This document shows positions 11,349 through 23,236 of a stretch of DNA of 64,000 nt, piece after piece (position 1 is the stretch's first letter; each line of letters begins with the position of its first letter). Source of the stretch: Diabrotica undecimpunctata (taxonomy: Eukaryota > Arthropoda > Insecta > Coleoptera > Chrysomelidae); the NCBI RefSeq assembly GCF_040954645.1, contig NC_092805.1, forward strand, positions 70,851,186 to 70,915,185. Direction: 5' to 3'. The notes beneath the pieces are model-generated. The model saw nothing but the letters and a program-made list of their open reading frames with translations, made no database searches and had not been told where the DNA came from. The position numbers and the translations under genes are program-made.

Positions 11349-11710
11349 CTAAATTTGGCAATTGTGTTTAAAATATTGGTGGGGAATAGGTGGGACATTT
11401 TTAACTCATTTCTTATTTGTTCGTCACGAAAGGAAGACAAAATGGAGTGTGGTGGGTGTAAATTAAGATTTATGATAAGTTTCGCACTGTGCTTAAATAA
11501 CGGTAGTGCCCTAGATTTTATGATCAAACACGATGTTATTAAAGACAAAATGGTGTGTCGGTGCGTCAACAAGTTGCGTATTAACGCCAAAGGTAGGTTT
11601 AAATGTAACAAACTTGTCACAAGACAAAAAACACACACAAAAAGTGTGGATTTAGTCTATCGGCAAAGATAGGGGGAAGCAAGTAAATTGCCGGTAGAAA
11701 ATATTTATTT

Positions 11711-12560
11711 TTAAGTGTTTAGTTCACCATTAGATAAACTACATAATCTAAATCTTTTGTGTAAGTTTTGTCTTATTTTAAATAATGAGTTTCCTTGGGC
11801 CCTAATTACGTTAACTCCCTCTACAATATTTTGCCATAACTCTTGAGGGTAATTTATTTTTTTGTATAAACAAGTGACTTTAGGTAGCCCCACAAGTGAT
11901 TTAGTTCGGGATTGCGTGCTGGCCACGGGTATAAACTACCTCTACCATTCCACATTTGAGGATAAATTTCATCTAGATAATTTTCAACTTCTAGGCTATA
12001 ATGTAGCATGTACCAAGAGTTACGTCTCAAATTTGGAGGTAAGTCTTCTAAAAGAGTTGGTAAATCTTCTCTCAAAAAATTTAGATACGCTACTCCGACA
12101 AGCCTAGTTGGTAGTTCGAATGGTCCTACAATACAAACCCCAAATATGCCATACCAGATATTTATGGAAAATGATGTTCTTAAAATGCATGAGGATTTTA
12201 TGTTGCATAGGTATGGCTATTGCGCCAGTTAAACACACCTCTTCTAGTAAATGTGGCTTCATCAGTAAATAAAATTTTATTATAAAACATTGGATAGTCT
12301 ATGTAAATGACGCCCTATCATAAACTGACTTAATCGGAGCCTTGCTGGAAAATCCTTGTGGTAAAAAATTCCGTACTGGAGTAAAACGATACGGATACAG
12401 ATTTTCTGTCCGTATTATTCTTAACACCGTAGATTTGCTTATACCAGTGGCCCCAAAAACAACCCTTGTACTAGTTTCTGGGTCTTCTACAACACGCACA
12501 ACAATTTTATCCTCAATATTCGCATCAATTACTCTCGGTCAGCCAGCATTTCAGTTTTTG
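11711..12560 (-). pseudogene. Mariner-like (rosa/DUF4817-type) transposase, fragmentary
   Basis: Minus-strand pieces fall in the order of a mariner transposase. They are a recognition-helix segment (TGISKSTVLRIIRTENLYPY, 12450-12370), the first catalytic Asp in LFTDEATF (about 12265), and a linker (GVFNWRN). Then comes WPARNPELNHLWGYLKS (about 11925-11880), where the third Asp region sits, and a C-terminal segment to 11711. The stretch holding the second Asp (usually HDGAPPH) has decayed to MLHYSLEV. It is related to the transposase at 18397. Terminal repeats were not identified. Confidence 0.7.
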
Positions 12561-13599
12561 GGATAAAATGTACAACGAAAACTAGCAAAATTTTGCCTAA
12601 GCAATTTAAGCTCAAACGCTTTATTTTGATGCTAGCTATCACCCATTAGCTAATGTCCAATTAATTATGGGACAAGAAGTCCCATAATTAACTTCCAACT
12701 CCGAAGTAAAAAGTAACTTCCAATTTTAAAAATACTGGGCAAATAAAATAAACAATGTGATTATAGAAGGTAACTTAAATGCTAAAATTGGATACAAGCC
12801 TATCCCAAAAGTAGTGAGAACAAACGAAGAACAGCGCTTAACATGAAATATCTCATAAATTAAAACACTTCGCCTACTACTTAGCTACTAAGAAAAAATT
12901 TAAATTACAAAAACATCATTTAGACCTAACGATATTCATAAACAGACTTGAATGTATTTAAGATGGAGATGAATAATAGACTACATAATACTAAATAAAA
13001 AGTTAAAAATCCAAGTAAAAAATATACCACCAAAATGACATATCGTCGGCATCATATGAAAATTGCGTAAGTATCATAATGTAAATTTTATAGGAGGTAA
13101 AAAAAACAGTTTTTATTTTAGTGTAATTATAATACTTGTAGTTTTTTTTATTTATGTTAGAAATATGTTGTACTTTTAGTTTAGATAATTTAGCGGACTT
13201 AGGCAAAAATTCGTTAAATATTTGGACTTACGCAAATTTCATTTAAAAAGACAACTATTATTTTATTAAAAAAATTTTAATCGCTAAAAAAATAATAAAA
13301 CGTTATACAAAATATATTAAACAAAAAAAAAATATAAATCTATATTAACTAAAAATAAAAATTACGCACAAAAATAAAACTTAATCATATTCAAGCCTAT
13401 CATATAAAGGATGGTAATCTGGTTCCATGGTACTTTTTAGGGATTAAAGATGTTCAAATTTCTCCCGTTTAATTTTTAATTTACCTTGGTAAAGTTTTTC
13501 CTTGGGCAGTTTTTCCATGGTAAAAATTTTTGAGCATTTCTTATTGAATCTGACGGGAAGGATCTGAAATTCATCAGAATGATTAATCTCATATTGTAT
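12561..13599. other. No gene seen; AT-rich, one perfect hairpin
   Basis: No reading frame worth calling. A perfect 13-bp inverted repeat with a 5-base loop sits at 12661-12691. The rest is very AT-rich, and its end marks the start of repeat R's inner part. Confidence 0.5.
12661..12691. repeat. Perfect 13-bp hairpin
   Basis: The arm ttaattatgggac, loop aagaa and the exact reverse complement of the arm form a 31-base stem-loop. It lies 100 bases beyond the mariner remnant and could be a decayed terminal repeat. No T-run follows. Confidence 0.6.
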
Positions 13600-14530
13600 T
13601 AATGTTTCTTGCTGTCGATTTTTTGGACTTAATTAGTTACTAACAAATTAAGGTCAAAAAACGAAAAATTTTTGCTTTTTTCGTCCATCAGCAAAAAGTG
13701 AAGAATTTTAAACAAATTTTAGAAGAGAAGAAACTTATAAGTCATATAAAAACCTTTAAAATGACGTGTTCTAAATGTTTCTATCCTTACTTGTTGCTTG
13801 GGAAGTTGCAATATAAATCAAAAATTTCGGTTTTTTATAAATGTTAAATAAATTGATCGGTCAAATAGTTTAAAAGTTATTTTATTTGTTTATCCCAAAT
13901 TATTTTTGCAACAATATAAGTCAGAAAATTATATAGTTTTAGTAATTGTAAGGGTAGTTTTTGAAAGAAGAAGACTTGTTATATTATTAACATTAAAAAA
14001 AAATAAGAAAATTAATTTTAAATATTGCAAAATAATTTTGCAAAAACATGTCGCTTTTTTGCTTATAAACAATTAGAATAATTGTTTAACCATTACCTGC
14101 AAGAATATTATTTTTTTATTATATTTATATATATATTATATTTAAAAAACCTGAATTTTTTCACAAATTTAAAAAAAAATTGGTGCTAAAATAATTTGGG
14201 ACAAAGATAGCCTCATTTTTTATTTAATTCATAGCAGCTTTGTTTATAACAATTGAGAAATCTAATTAGCGTTATTTAAAAGCACATACTTTATAGTTTT
14301 AACGTACCAAATTTTAAAAAGATGGCCCTTTAATGAAATCGTCCACAAAGCCTTCAAAATGTGGTCCTTAAAATCGGCTGGCTTCAAAACTCACGGGTGC
14401 CGAAGGGAGGGGGAAGGAGCTGTTAGCTGTATCTTATTGTAATATTTGGGATAATTTTTATTTAAAAACATAAATATTTCAAATTAATTTATACTTCCTT
14501 ATTAAAATTGTAAATAATTTATTTATAATA
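13600..14530 (+). repeat. Dispersed repeat R, left copy, inner part
   Basis: Matched in inverted orientation by 29499-30632 at high but imperfect identity. Shared words include gtcgattttttggactta, cttataagtcatataaaa, acatgtcgcttttttgct and aaaaacataaatattt. It has no coding capacity. Right and left copies differ by many small indels, so the duplication is not recent. Confidence 0.75.
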
Positions 14531-14744
14531 GATTTTATGAAAACATCAAATTGTTCTATTCAATTGTTTCTAAAAATAGTATTGCTTTGGAAATATTAAT
14601 TAAAATAATCTTTCTAATGGCTATTCTTAAGTTAAGAGTTAATTCATGTAATGGAATGAACTATTCTACAATAAAGTCGTCCAAAGAATGCAACTCAGTA
14701 ATATTGGCAATATCACTTTAAAGTCATCTACTTTAAAATATATG

Positions 14745-14823
<79 letters not shown>
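14745..14823. repeat. (AT)n microsatellite
   Basis: About 80 bases of pure alternating AT. Confidence 0.95.
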
Positions 14824-14831
<8 letters not shown>

Positions 14832-14859
14832 TGTTGGAAATATCGGGTATGTGGTCTAT

Positions 14860-15425
14860 ATTAAATAAAAAATCTTTGTTTTTTCTAAAGCTCAATATTT
14901 CGCCATTTATTTGATGGCTTCATCGGGAGTAACTGTAAAAAACAAACATTTCAAAACACTGACGTACACTTAGATTTACAATACTTACAGAAATTAAAAG
15001 ATTATACATATAAATAAAATTGAATACTAAAATAACATTATTGTTGATGAAACTGTAGATTTAATAAAATGCATGTTAAAATTTAAAATATCTTTGAGCA
15101 CGTTCGTTAACAATAAATAAGATGGAACAAGTAAAAATTATTTCAAAATGCAAAAAATAACAATGTATGAAAACATTAGAGGAATAGTATTTCTTTAATT
15201 AATCATTAAGGCAAGTTAGTATGATTAATCATTAAAGTGAGTGTAGTTTTAAATTTTGTTTAATATATTGCAATATATGTTGCTTAATTGCCCCGTGTCT
15301 GTTTTATAATTTAAAGTTTGTTTATTTTTGTTAATGTGGTACATCTCCAAAAATAACCTACTTTTGTAATTTTCAGTCTGTGCCAAAATACGAGTATTGT
15401 TGTAGTCTAACAGATGACCGGTGTT
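14860..15425 (-). mobile_element. Penelope-like element, inverted 3' part
   Basis: On the minus strand, 15425-15382 repeats in reverse complement the end of the plus-strand GIY-YIG frame (15727-15770). It then continues through the 3' region to a hammerhead-like motif at 14933-14890 and ends near the (AT)n tract. This copy is joined head-to-head to the plus-strand copy that follows, an arrangement known for Penelope-like elements. Confidence 0.7.
14890..14933 (-). ncRNA. Hammerhead-ribozyme-like motif (PLE copy)
   Basis: The minus strand reads core CCGATGA (U4 to C relative to CUGANGA), one extra base, stem II GCCAT/ATGGC, GAAA, then AUAU-U and GAG. GAG can pair with the CUC just before the core as stem I. 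The changed U4 should reduce or abolish cleavage. It sits near the outer end of the PLE copy, as known for PLE hammerheads. Confidence 0.5.
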
Positions 15426-15426
15426 T

Positions 15427-15770
15427 TTTGTTTACAAAAAACTCCCCTTTATTAACGGTCTAACCCAGTCTGTCGTATCCATATTTAAAGATGTTTCCAA
15501 TATTAATATAGCTAAATACAATACCATAAATAGCAAACAACTTTTTTCTAAAATTAAAGACCCAATACCAACCTTATATAGGAGTAATGTGGTATATGAA
15601 ATACCGTGTCTAGTATGTGAAAAAAGCTACATTGGCCATACATCGCAGTGGCTAAAACAACGTATCACACAGCATAAAAGTGATTGCCGCTTAGGAAAAA
15701 ATTCTTGCGCAGTTGTCGAGCACTACAAAAACACCGGTCATCTGTTAGACTACAACAATACTTGTATTTT
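15427..15770 (+). pseudogene. Penelope-like element ORF, C-terminal GIY-YIG endonuclease
   Basis: The frame is open over about 115 codons with KDPIPTLYRSNVVYEIPC, CEKSYIGHTSQWLKQRITQH and the tail VVEHYKNTGHLLDYNNT. This is the GIY-YIG nuclease fused C-terminally to PLE reverse transcriptases, here with the second motif as YIG and the Arg of the third motif in LKQRI. The RT half is missing upstream, because the sequence turns into the inverted copy at 15425. Downstream the mariner element begins within 15 bases. It would have nicked target DNA. Confidence 0.85.
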
Positions 15771-16242
15771 GGGTGGTATATACAGGGTGATTTATTAATT
15801 AGTGTGAGGAAGGTCGGTCTTCAAAACTGTTTCACTTCCACATCACAACAATGTAAAGTTTTATTATATTATACTGGGTATTTAAAAATTATAACCAATA
15901 TTACCTGAAAATCGTATCAAGTTTAACTCCCTGTATAATTAAAAAGGAGTATAGGAACATTGATTTATTGCAACCATACTTTTTTAATAACTGTTAAAAA
16001 TTATAAAACATATTCGTTTTCATAATATTCGTTAAATCAAATACAGGGTACGTCAAGATGCAAGTACATTATTTTCTTGGTAATTTTAAATAGAACACCC
16101 TGTACTTTATATTACTATCGAAAAGTACTAATATTATACTTCAATTTTTATGCCCTTTACCTAAAGTTATCAGTTTTCTAGATATTTTTATTTTTCCATC
16201 AAAGTATTAATTTGGTAGATATTTTAACTTTTACCAATAATT

Positions 16243-18250
16243 TGTCGCTGAGGTTGATCCGCAGGAGGTTGTGGATCACCACCAGTCGCTCTGTCCGCTG
16301 AGGCAGACGATCGGAGAAGTCTCTGTGATTTCATTTTTACTACAACAAACAATAAACAGAGGGAAAGGAAGAAATAAGAAAATCAGAAGATGGTTTTCTG
16401 TATTTAGTGAAAATCGACGCGTCGGGGTCAGTTCGCCAAGGATTTCCCTATACTGAGAGTATATCGACGGTCTTCTCTGGACGACGTGTGCGACCAAGCT
16501 ATATGAATGGATGGATAAGGATATCTCGGATACCGTCTTTAGTAACCGTATGAAATGGTATCTAACCCGCTATTCAAGCTTGTCGAGGACGTGCTTGTTG
16601 CTAGGCCGATAAGGCAAAGCAGAAAGCGCGAACTAACCTCAAGCACGCCACGTGAGAGGACCTGAGAGGTACCTAAAACAGAAGGGAAAGAATATGGAAA
16701 ATAATAGAAGTTATATAGGAAAATAATAGGTGAAAATGAAAGTAAATGTGAACAAATGCCTTCTTCGAGGATGTACGCTGTCCAATGTTTTTCGTCTAGT
16801 CCCATGTTTTGTAGGTGGTCCGTGGCCGCATCTCTGAACTCCTCTGGGCTCTCTGTCTCTCCGCCTGAGAATTTCTGCAGCGTCGGTCTCCATCTGGGCT
16901 GTGGTGGTGTCGGTGTTGGTGGAGTAGTATCAGGTTCGCTTTTTGTTGCTTGCGCTACCGTGAGCGCGGTTACGGCTTGCATCAGGGCTGCTAGCAGCGT
17001 CGACAGCTCTGTCGGCGTGGGTATTTGGGAATCAGTTGTCCCCGTTAGTTGGGCGCCATGTCGATGAGGTTGATCCGCAGGAGGTTGTGGATCACCACTA
17101 GTCGCTCTGTCCGCTGAGGCAGACGATCGGAGAAGTCTCTGTGAGTCCATTTTTACTACAACAAACAATAAACGGAGGGAAAGGAAGAAATAAGAAAATC
17201 AGAAGATGGTTTTCTTTATTTATTGAAAATCGACGCGTCGGGGTCATTCGCCAAGGATTTCCCTATACTGAGAGTGTATCGACGGTCTTCTCTGGACGAC
17301 GTGTGCGACCAAGCTATATGAATGGATGCACGTCTCGTGCTTGTACGGAGTTAGCCACTTATAGTACGCGTTACTCAAGTTTGGATCTCGGAGATAAGGA
17401 TATCTCGGAGACCGTCTTTAGTAACCGTATGAAATGGTATCTAACCCGCTATTCAAGCTTGTCGAGGACGTGCTTGTTGCTAGGCCGATAAGGCAGAGCA
17501 GAAAGCGCGAACTAACCTCAAGCACGCCACGTGAGAGGACCTGAGAGGTACCTAAAATAGAAGGGAAAGAATATGGAAAATAATAGAAGTTAACATAAAA
17601 TAATAAATAGGTGAAAATGAAAGTAAATGTGAACAGATGTCCTGAAAGAGAGAATAACAGTTGGTTATCATAAAATATACGCACAAATATATGTCAGTAC
17701 AATTATAATAAATAAAATAGGCTGTAAGAGAGAATTATAGTGTTACAAAAAGCGATAAGCTGTAACGAAAGGATAATGTTAAGTATCTGTGGCAACGAAG
17801 TTGCGACAGGGCAATTATACACATAAATAAGTAGCAAATACAAATATAACATCAACAAATGGTAATATTGAAATAGCACAGAATATAAATATCAAAAGTA
17901 ACCTGAAAGGTAATAGATTTGGTAAAACAAGATATACATTAATAAACACAATAAAATGGAAATATCCCTGTAAGAAAGAAATGAGCAAATATAAATACCA
18001 ACTAATATTCAGAAGAATATTAGAACTATTACCAGGCAGGAACAGTGATGCAGAAGGGAAGTCAAATTCTCTTCCACTGGTAGGAGTATAAGAAAAACTA
18101 GTGATTTGAACGTGGCAAGGTATTCCCCAACCAGAGGTCTTATCTAGTCATCAGACTTAAACCGAATATGCCTTCCGAAAAGGTGCACAGTCTTTTATCC
18201 CATTTTCGTCACCTTGTTGAGTATTAAAGAGGAGCGTGACCCGTAACTCA
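16243..18250 (-). mobile_element. LTR-retroelement fragment with tandemly repeated leader/LTR-gag start
   Basis: This splits the left mariner TIR. Bases 16248-16748 and 17061-17636 are a direct repeat; the second has about 75 extra bases near 17330-17400. Each copy contains, on the minus strand, a leader followed by the first codons of a gag gene. Between them lies the rest of a truncated gag. Bases 17640-18250 are unassigned. Because the gag start is repeated after the second leader, this is a tandem arrangement rather than a simple LTR-gag-LTR deletion. Confidence 0.6.
16745..17153 (-). pseudogene. gag: Truncated retrotransposon Gag
   Basis: The Met at about 17151 starts MDSQRLLRSSASADRATSGD. 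A Pro/Thr-rich linker with TPPTPTPPQPRWRPTL follows, then a capsid-type segment FSGGETESPEEFRDAATDHL and KHWTAYILEEG. The frame then runs into the next repeat unit near 16745 and loses gag sense. This is the N-terminal third of a Gypsy-like Gag; nucleocapsid knuckles are missing. Confidence 0.65.
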
Positions 18251-18396
18251 CCAATTAGAAAAGTTGGCCATGATTGATTTGTTAGAAACTGACAGTTTGA
18301 CATTATTGTCTATTCATTCAGTATTGGGGTACACCGTAAATTAGCAACAATTATTATTTAGTAATTCAGTAATTAATTCAATTTAAGTTAACAATA

Positions 18397-19451
18397 ATGA
18401 ATTTTACCACTGATGAATTGGTAGATATGATCTGGATATTGGGGGAATGCAATAAAAATTCATTACTATCAGCTAGAATTTATCAAGAATGGTTTCCAGA
18501 TAGGCGGCAACCTAGACAAGATTTTTTTGAAAAATTGAAAGATCGATTTAGCTGCACTGGTTCAGTGAATTATAAAAAACATGAACGAACAAAAACTAGT
18601 GTGACAGAGGAAAATGAAATGAGTGTGTTGATGGTAGTTACAGAAAACTCGCACACAAGTATAAGAAGTATTTCCAATGAACAAGAACTTAGTTACTACT
18701 CTGTTCAAAACATTCTATCTAAAAACAAGATGCACCCTTATCATATTCAAAAGCACCAAGAATTAAATAATGATGATTTTCAGAAACGAATAGTATTTTG
18801 TGAATGGGCCTTAGAAAAAATTAATGATCATAGAGATTTTTTTGATTATGTCCTATTTGGTGATTAAGCTACATTCCATCGAAACGGTTCTATTAATAGT
18901 CATCACTTTCACTACTATTGAACAAGTAATCCATACCACATAGTAACACATAGTCAAACAAGATGGTCTCTAAATGTGTGGGGAGGTATCGTCGGTAACC
19001 ATGTAGTAGGACCATATTTTTTTGAAGATAACTTAAATGGTGAGATTTATTATTTAGATTTTATCGTAAATCAGTTACCGATATTATTAGAAGAGGTTTC
19101 ACTTAATATACGTGAACAATTGTGGTTTCTACATGACGGTGCTCCTGCGCACCACAACGAATTAATACGTGGTGAACTTAATGATCAGTTTGCTGAAAGA
19201 TGGATCGGAAGGGATAGACCGGTAAGGTGGCCCCCAAGGTCACCAGAATTCAATAAAATGGACTCATTTTTTTGGGGTTAGGAACGAAGTATATAAAATA
19301 CCTCCAACAACAAGAGATGATGAAAAATATAATCCGAATGGCATTTCAAAATATTTCTTTACAAATGCTTAGTAATGTAAGCAACTCTTTCAATGACCGC
19401 TTTCAAGTATGCATAGATGTTTTGGGAGGTCGTTTTGAACACCTTACTTAA
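18397..19451 (+). pseudogene. Mariner-type transposase, DD41D pattern, two stops and a frameshift
   Basis: The N-terminal DUF4817-like helix-turn-helix (MNFTTDELVDMIWILGECNK) starts at 18397. The first catalytic Asp is in LFGD, followed by a TAA where Glu is expected (18865). The second is in HDGAPAHH (about 19135). The third is in SPEFNKMDSFFWG (about 19260), 41 residues after the second. A second stop lies at about 18919, and a frameshift near 19281 separates the end VLGGRFEHL. It binds the TIRs and moves the element by cut and paste when intact. Confidence 0.85.
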
Positions 19452-20187
19452 GTAAGATAAGTTAAAATTACTGCTGTTTTTTATTTTTCTATGTGCTGTT
19501 ATTTTTTTTTATTTTCCGTCGGTTATTTTTATAAATTTTATTTAAAATAAATTTTTTGTGTCGTTATTTCGTTACTGAATTAATAAACAATAGTGTCAAG
19601 CTGTCAGTTTCTTACAAATCAATTATGGCCAACTCACAATAATTATTGGTAAACGTTAAAATATCTACCAAATTAATACTTTGATCGAAAAATAAAAATA
19701 TCTAGAAAACTGATAACTTTAGGTATAGGGAGTACTTTATAAAATTTGAAGTACTATATTAGTACTTTCCGATAGTGATATAAAATATAGGGTGTTCTAT
19801 TTAAAATTACCAAGAAAATAATGTACTTGCATTTTGACTTACCCTGTATTTGATTTAACGAATATTATAAAAACGAATATGTTTTATAATTTTTAACAAT
19901 TATTAAAAAACTATGGTTGCAATAGATGAATGTTCCTATACTCATTTTTAATTATACAGGGAGTTAAACTTGATACGATTTTCAGGTAATATTGGTTATA
20001 ACTTTTTAAATACCCAGTATAACATAATATAACTTTACATTGTTGTGATGTGGAAGTGAAGCAGATTTGAAATTTTAAATAAAATAGAGTGTTCCGTTTA
20101 AAAAAACATAAGTTTGGTGTGCCACCATCTTATGGAACACCCTGTAAGATTGTTACTAATTTTAAAATTTGAAGTTTATGTACTCTT

Positions 20188-20268
20188 TTTATGTACTCTT
20201 TTTTACGTAGAAAATAAATGTATTATCCATATCCGGCCCAGTATTTTATTTAAGAGAGATCACCCACA
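20188..20268 (+). repeat. 5' LTR remnant of element C
   Basis: It matches 29420-29498 and ends in cacccaca. The U3 part is gone, so a promoter is probably missing. Confidence 0.8.
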
Positions 20269-20270
20269 GA

Positions 20271-20283
20271 TCAGAAGTGGGAT
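20271..20283 (+). promoter_or_regulatory. Primer binding site, probably tRNA-Leu
   Basis: Thirteen bases (tcagaagtgggat) follow the LTR by two bases. From memory they match the complement of a tRNA-Leu 3' region starting three bases in from its end. The gag ATG follows at 20284. Confidence 0.45.
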
Positions 20284-21275
20284 ATGGACATGGAACGAAA
20301 CAATATGCAGGCAGACGATGAAGCCAATATACCGGCCAGCGCAGCCGCCGCGACAATGCCATTGCAGGAGCAATTTACGGTGGAAGATATGATTCAATCG
20401 ACAGTAAGAGCCCTATTAATATATCAAGACAAGTCAAAGACAACCCACAGTACAGGGCAACGAGAAAAAGAGCGGTCCTTTAGTAACAAAGAAATAGCTA
20501 ATATATTACTTGAGTTTTCTGGTCAAAATACGGACATTACACTACGGCTAGAAAGACTTAATGCAGTACAAAGTGTGTATAATGTGCCTGACAATATTAT
20601 TCAAATTTTGACCACGTTATGATGAATTGGGAAACACTAAAAAGTGAAATAAGAAAGATGTTCTCTAACCAGGCAGACGTCGTGATGCTGCGCAGAAACT
20701 TCAAAAGGAGAAGGTGGAAATCAGGTGAGAAGTTCACTAACTACTACCAAGAGAAAATTACCTTAGGAAATAGTACAGGAGTACCAGAAGGTGAGTTAAT
20801 CCAATATATTATTGAGGGTTTTGACACTCCAACACTCCAGTGTCAAGCTAGAATGATGTTGCATGAAATTAGAACCGTTGAGGATCTGTTTAGCAGAATG
20901 TCTAATGTGGTAAAAGATACTGTCCCACAGCTTAATCATAATAGATTTCCGAAGAGTACAGCTAGCTTTTCGTCAAAGAAGTTCCACCCCAGCAGTACAG
21001 CGTAATGGAACCCGTTGCTTCAATTGTAATCAAGATGGGCACAAATTGAGTGATTGTACCAGGCCACACAGGGAACGAGGTTCATGCTTTAAATGTGGAA
21101 AGATGGATCACAGACTTAGAGACTGTCCAGAGCGAGTTCAGCCAGATAGTACAACCAATATTGTACAAGAAGCAGGAGTACAACCCTATATGGTAAACGT
21201 AGAATACTTTGCGAAGGTAGGAAATGATATATCTAGTTTTAACATTACTGCTTTAATAGAGTGGTTCACCTATTA
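20284..21275 (+). pseudogene. gag: Element C Gag, frameshifted, with CCHC knuckles
   Basis: The matrix/capsid part begins MDMERNNMQADDEANIPAS and changes frame near 20620. The capsid segment includes WKSGEKFTNYYQEKITLG. A second frame change near 20990 leads to two zinc knuckles, CFNCNQDGHKLSDC and CFKCGKMDHRLRDC (about 21014-21130). The protease region starts at its end, but the active site reads ALIEWFTY then stop, where a D-(S/T)-G triad is expected, so protease is lost. Confidence 0.8.
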
Positions 21276-21278
21276 GTA

Positions 21279-22021
21279 TTATTAAAATTAAATATGTGCC
21301 ACACAATTTAATTATACCCACAGTGGAAAACAATAAATTCACAGGGATTAATGGGACTCCGTTGGAAATAGTAAGTACATTTCAGAAAGATATATTTATT
21401 AATAATATTATGGTAAATTTAAAGTGTTATGTTGTACCAAACAATACAATGTCATATGCTGCTATAGTAGGTAGAGATTTTATTGCACAACCAGATATAC
21501 AAATAACTTTTTCTAAATCAGTTGAAATCAACCGAAAAGCTATTGATAATGGTGAGAATGCTGAGATTGAGTTTATTAATGAGCTTATGCATATTGATTA
21601 TATAGACAGACCGTTTAATATTTCAGAAAATTTAAGTATTAATCCTTGCTTATCGTTTGAGACATGTACGGAGATAAAGAAAATGTATCATGATAGTTAT
21701 TTATTTAATTTAGGTAAAAACAGTAGTGTACATGATTTTGAAATGTCAATATCAGTAAAACATGATAAGCCAATTTTCTATAGGCCTCGCAGATTAGCAT
21801 ATTCTGAACAACAAAAACTACAAGCCATTGTTGATGAGTTGATGAGAGAAGGTATTATCCGCCCTAGTAACTCTTCATATGCAAGTCCAATTGTATTGGT
21901 TAGAAAGAAAAGTGGAGATTTAAGGTTATGTGTAGATTATCGAGAGTTGAATAAAATTACGAACAAATGTAACTACCCTACACCATTAATAGATGATCAG
22001 TTAGATAGATTAAAGAATAAA
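21279..22021 (+). pseudogene. pol: Element C Pol, first part (protease end, RT fingers)
   Basis: The protease C-terminal segment ends in AAIVGRDFI, followed by the RT N-terminal half: REGIIRPSNSSYASPIVLVR and LRLCVDYRELNKIT. The frame stops at 22042 only because insertion A begins at 22034. Confidence 0.85.
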
Positions 22022-22121
22022 ACATTTTACACTAAATCATGAATGTGTTACTTGTGTGAGTCCATTTCAAAAGGTAAAAGAAATAATAAATTAGACTTAC
22101 TCACAATCAATTTAATTTAAC

Positions 22122-22177
22122 TATCAGACGACCGGTTTCGCTTTCTACAATATGCAAAGCATCTTCAGGTCACGATA
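22122..22177 (-). ncRNA. Hammerhead-ribozyme-like motif, insertion A left arm
   Basis: This is the reverse complement of the motif at 26367-26422, with the same CUGAAGA core, stem II and GAAA. It reads outward toward the left end of A. Confidence 0.6.
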
Positions 22178-22740
22178 CAAAGTTAAATAAATGATGCAGG
22201 TACTCTATTAATTGATAGTTGAAAGAACATGGTTTAAACTATCTTGTATTGTTGATTGGAGAACTCAAATCAACTATTGTAATTGTTTAACAGTAAACGG
22301 GGAAGTTCTTGAGGAGACAGATTTTATCCAATGAAGTAGAGATAGGTAAATGTAATTGTTTGTTTGATGAAAGTAATGTTCTATACCATTAAGTTCTTTA
22401 AACTTATTTATATTTATTTTGGAGATATATTTATGAAATGTGTGTTATTTATTGAGATTTTTATTTTTGTTTTGGAAGGTGACAGTTGTGAGACAATGAA
22501 TAAGAATAGATGTACAAATTGTGTGGGTGTGCAATTATATCAGCTTGTAATTATCAAATTTCTTTGATAAAGTTATGTTACAATATGTGGCAAATTGTTG
22601 TAAAGTCCAATATATAAAGTTAAAAATTCAAATTGAGACACTTTAAGACACACAGAAAACACTTAAAAAACGGGGGGACGAAACAGACATTAAATTTAAA
22701 AAGGGGAGGATTTTAAAAGAACTACATCTCTTACTTGGAG

Positions 22741-22773
22741 ATAATGAGTTTTTTATTTAAAAAAACTTATTGT
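22741..22773. other. Centre of palindrome A
   Basis: Arms meet around 22757 with a loop of a few A/T bases and two or three mismatches next to it. Confidence 0.7.
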
Positions 22774-23175
22774 CTCCAAGTAAGAGATGTAGTTCTTTTA
22801 AAATCCTCCCCTTTTTAAATTTAATGTCTGTTTCGTCCCCCCGTTTTTTAAGTGTTTTCTGTGTGTTTTCTGTGTGTCTTAAAGTGTCTCAATTTTAATT
22901 TTTAACTTTATATATTGGACTTTACAACAATTTGCCACATATTGTACCATAACTTTATCAAAGAAATTTGATAATTACAAGCTGATATAATTGCACACCC
23001 ACACAATTTGTACATCTATTCTTATTCATTGTCTCACAACTGTCACCTTCCAAAACAAAAATAAAAATCTCAATAAATAACACACATTTCATAAATATAT
23101 CTCCAGAATAAATATAAATAAAAGAGGTTAGTCTTTGTATGTGGGTATATTTTATTTTATAAAAACCCTTAAAAG

Positions 23176-23236
23176 GGCAACATTACAAGCACGAACGTTT
23201 TCGGAACAACTGTTCCATCATCAGGTTAAAAATGCC
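23176..23236 (-). ncRNA. Hammerhead-ribozyme-like motif, insertion B left arm
   Basis: Reverse complement of 25958-26018. It has a CUGAUGA core, stem II GGAACA/TGTTCC and GAAA, and reads outward. Confidence 0.5.

Larger units (their letters stand above)
6406..11700 (-). mobile_element. Non-LTR retrotransposon (LINE 1), RNase H-bearing I/R1-like group, near full length
   Basis: On the minus strand the order is: 5' region (about 11700-11350), ORF1 (about 11348-10348), then ORF2 with endonuclease, reverse transcriptase, RNase H and a C-terminal CCHC knuckle. The 3' end is at about 6440-6406, in repeats of the type TAATCTAATCTAATC, which act like a simple-repeat tail. Both ORFs are broken, so the copy is dead as it stands. 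Clade placement is from domain order only. Confidence 0.85.
15783..20143 (+). mobile_element. Mariner element (DD41D/rosa-like) with about 550-bp TIRs, carrying an inserted retroelement
   Basis: Both ends read CAGGGTG inward and are flanked by TA (15781-15782 and 20144-20145). The left TIR is 15783 to about 16242, continuing after an insertion at about 18250-18330. The right TIR is about 19570-20143, inverted. Shared words include cttcacttccacatcac, acaatgtaaagtt, tttgatttaacgaatatt and gatatttttatttttc. The transposase lies between. The outermost 50 bases differ between ends apart from the tip. Confidence 0.8.
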
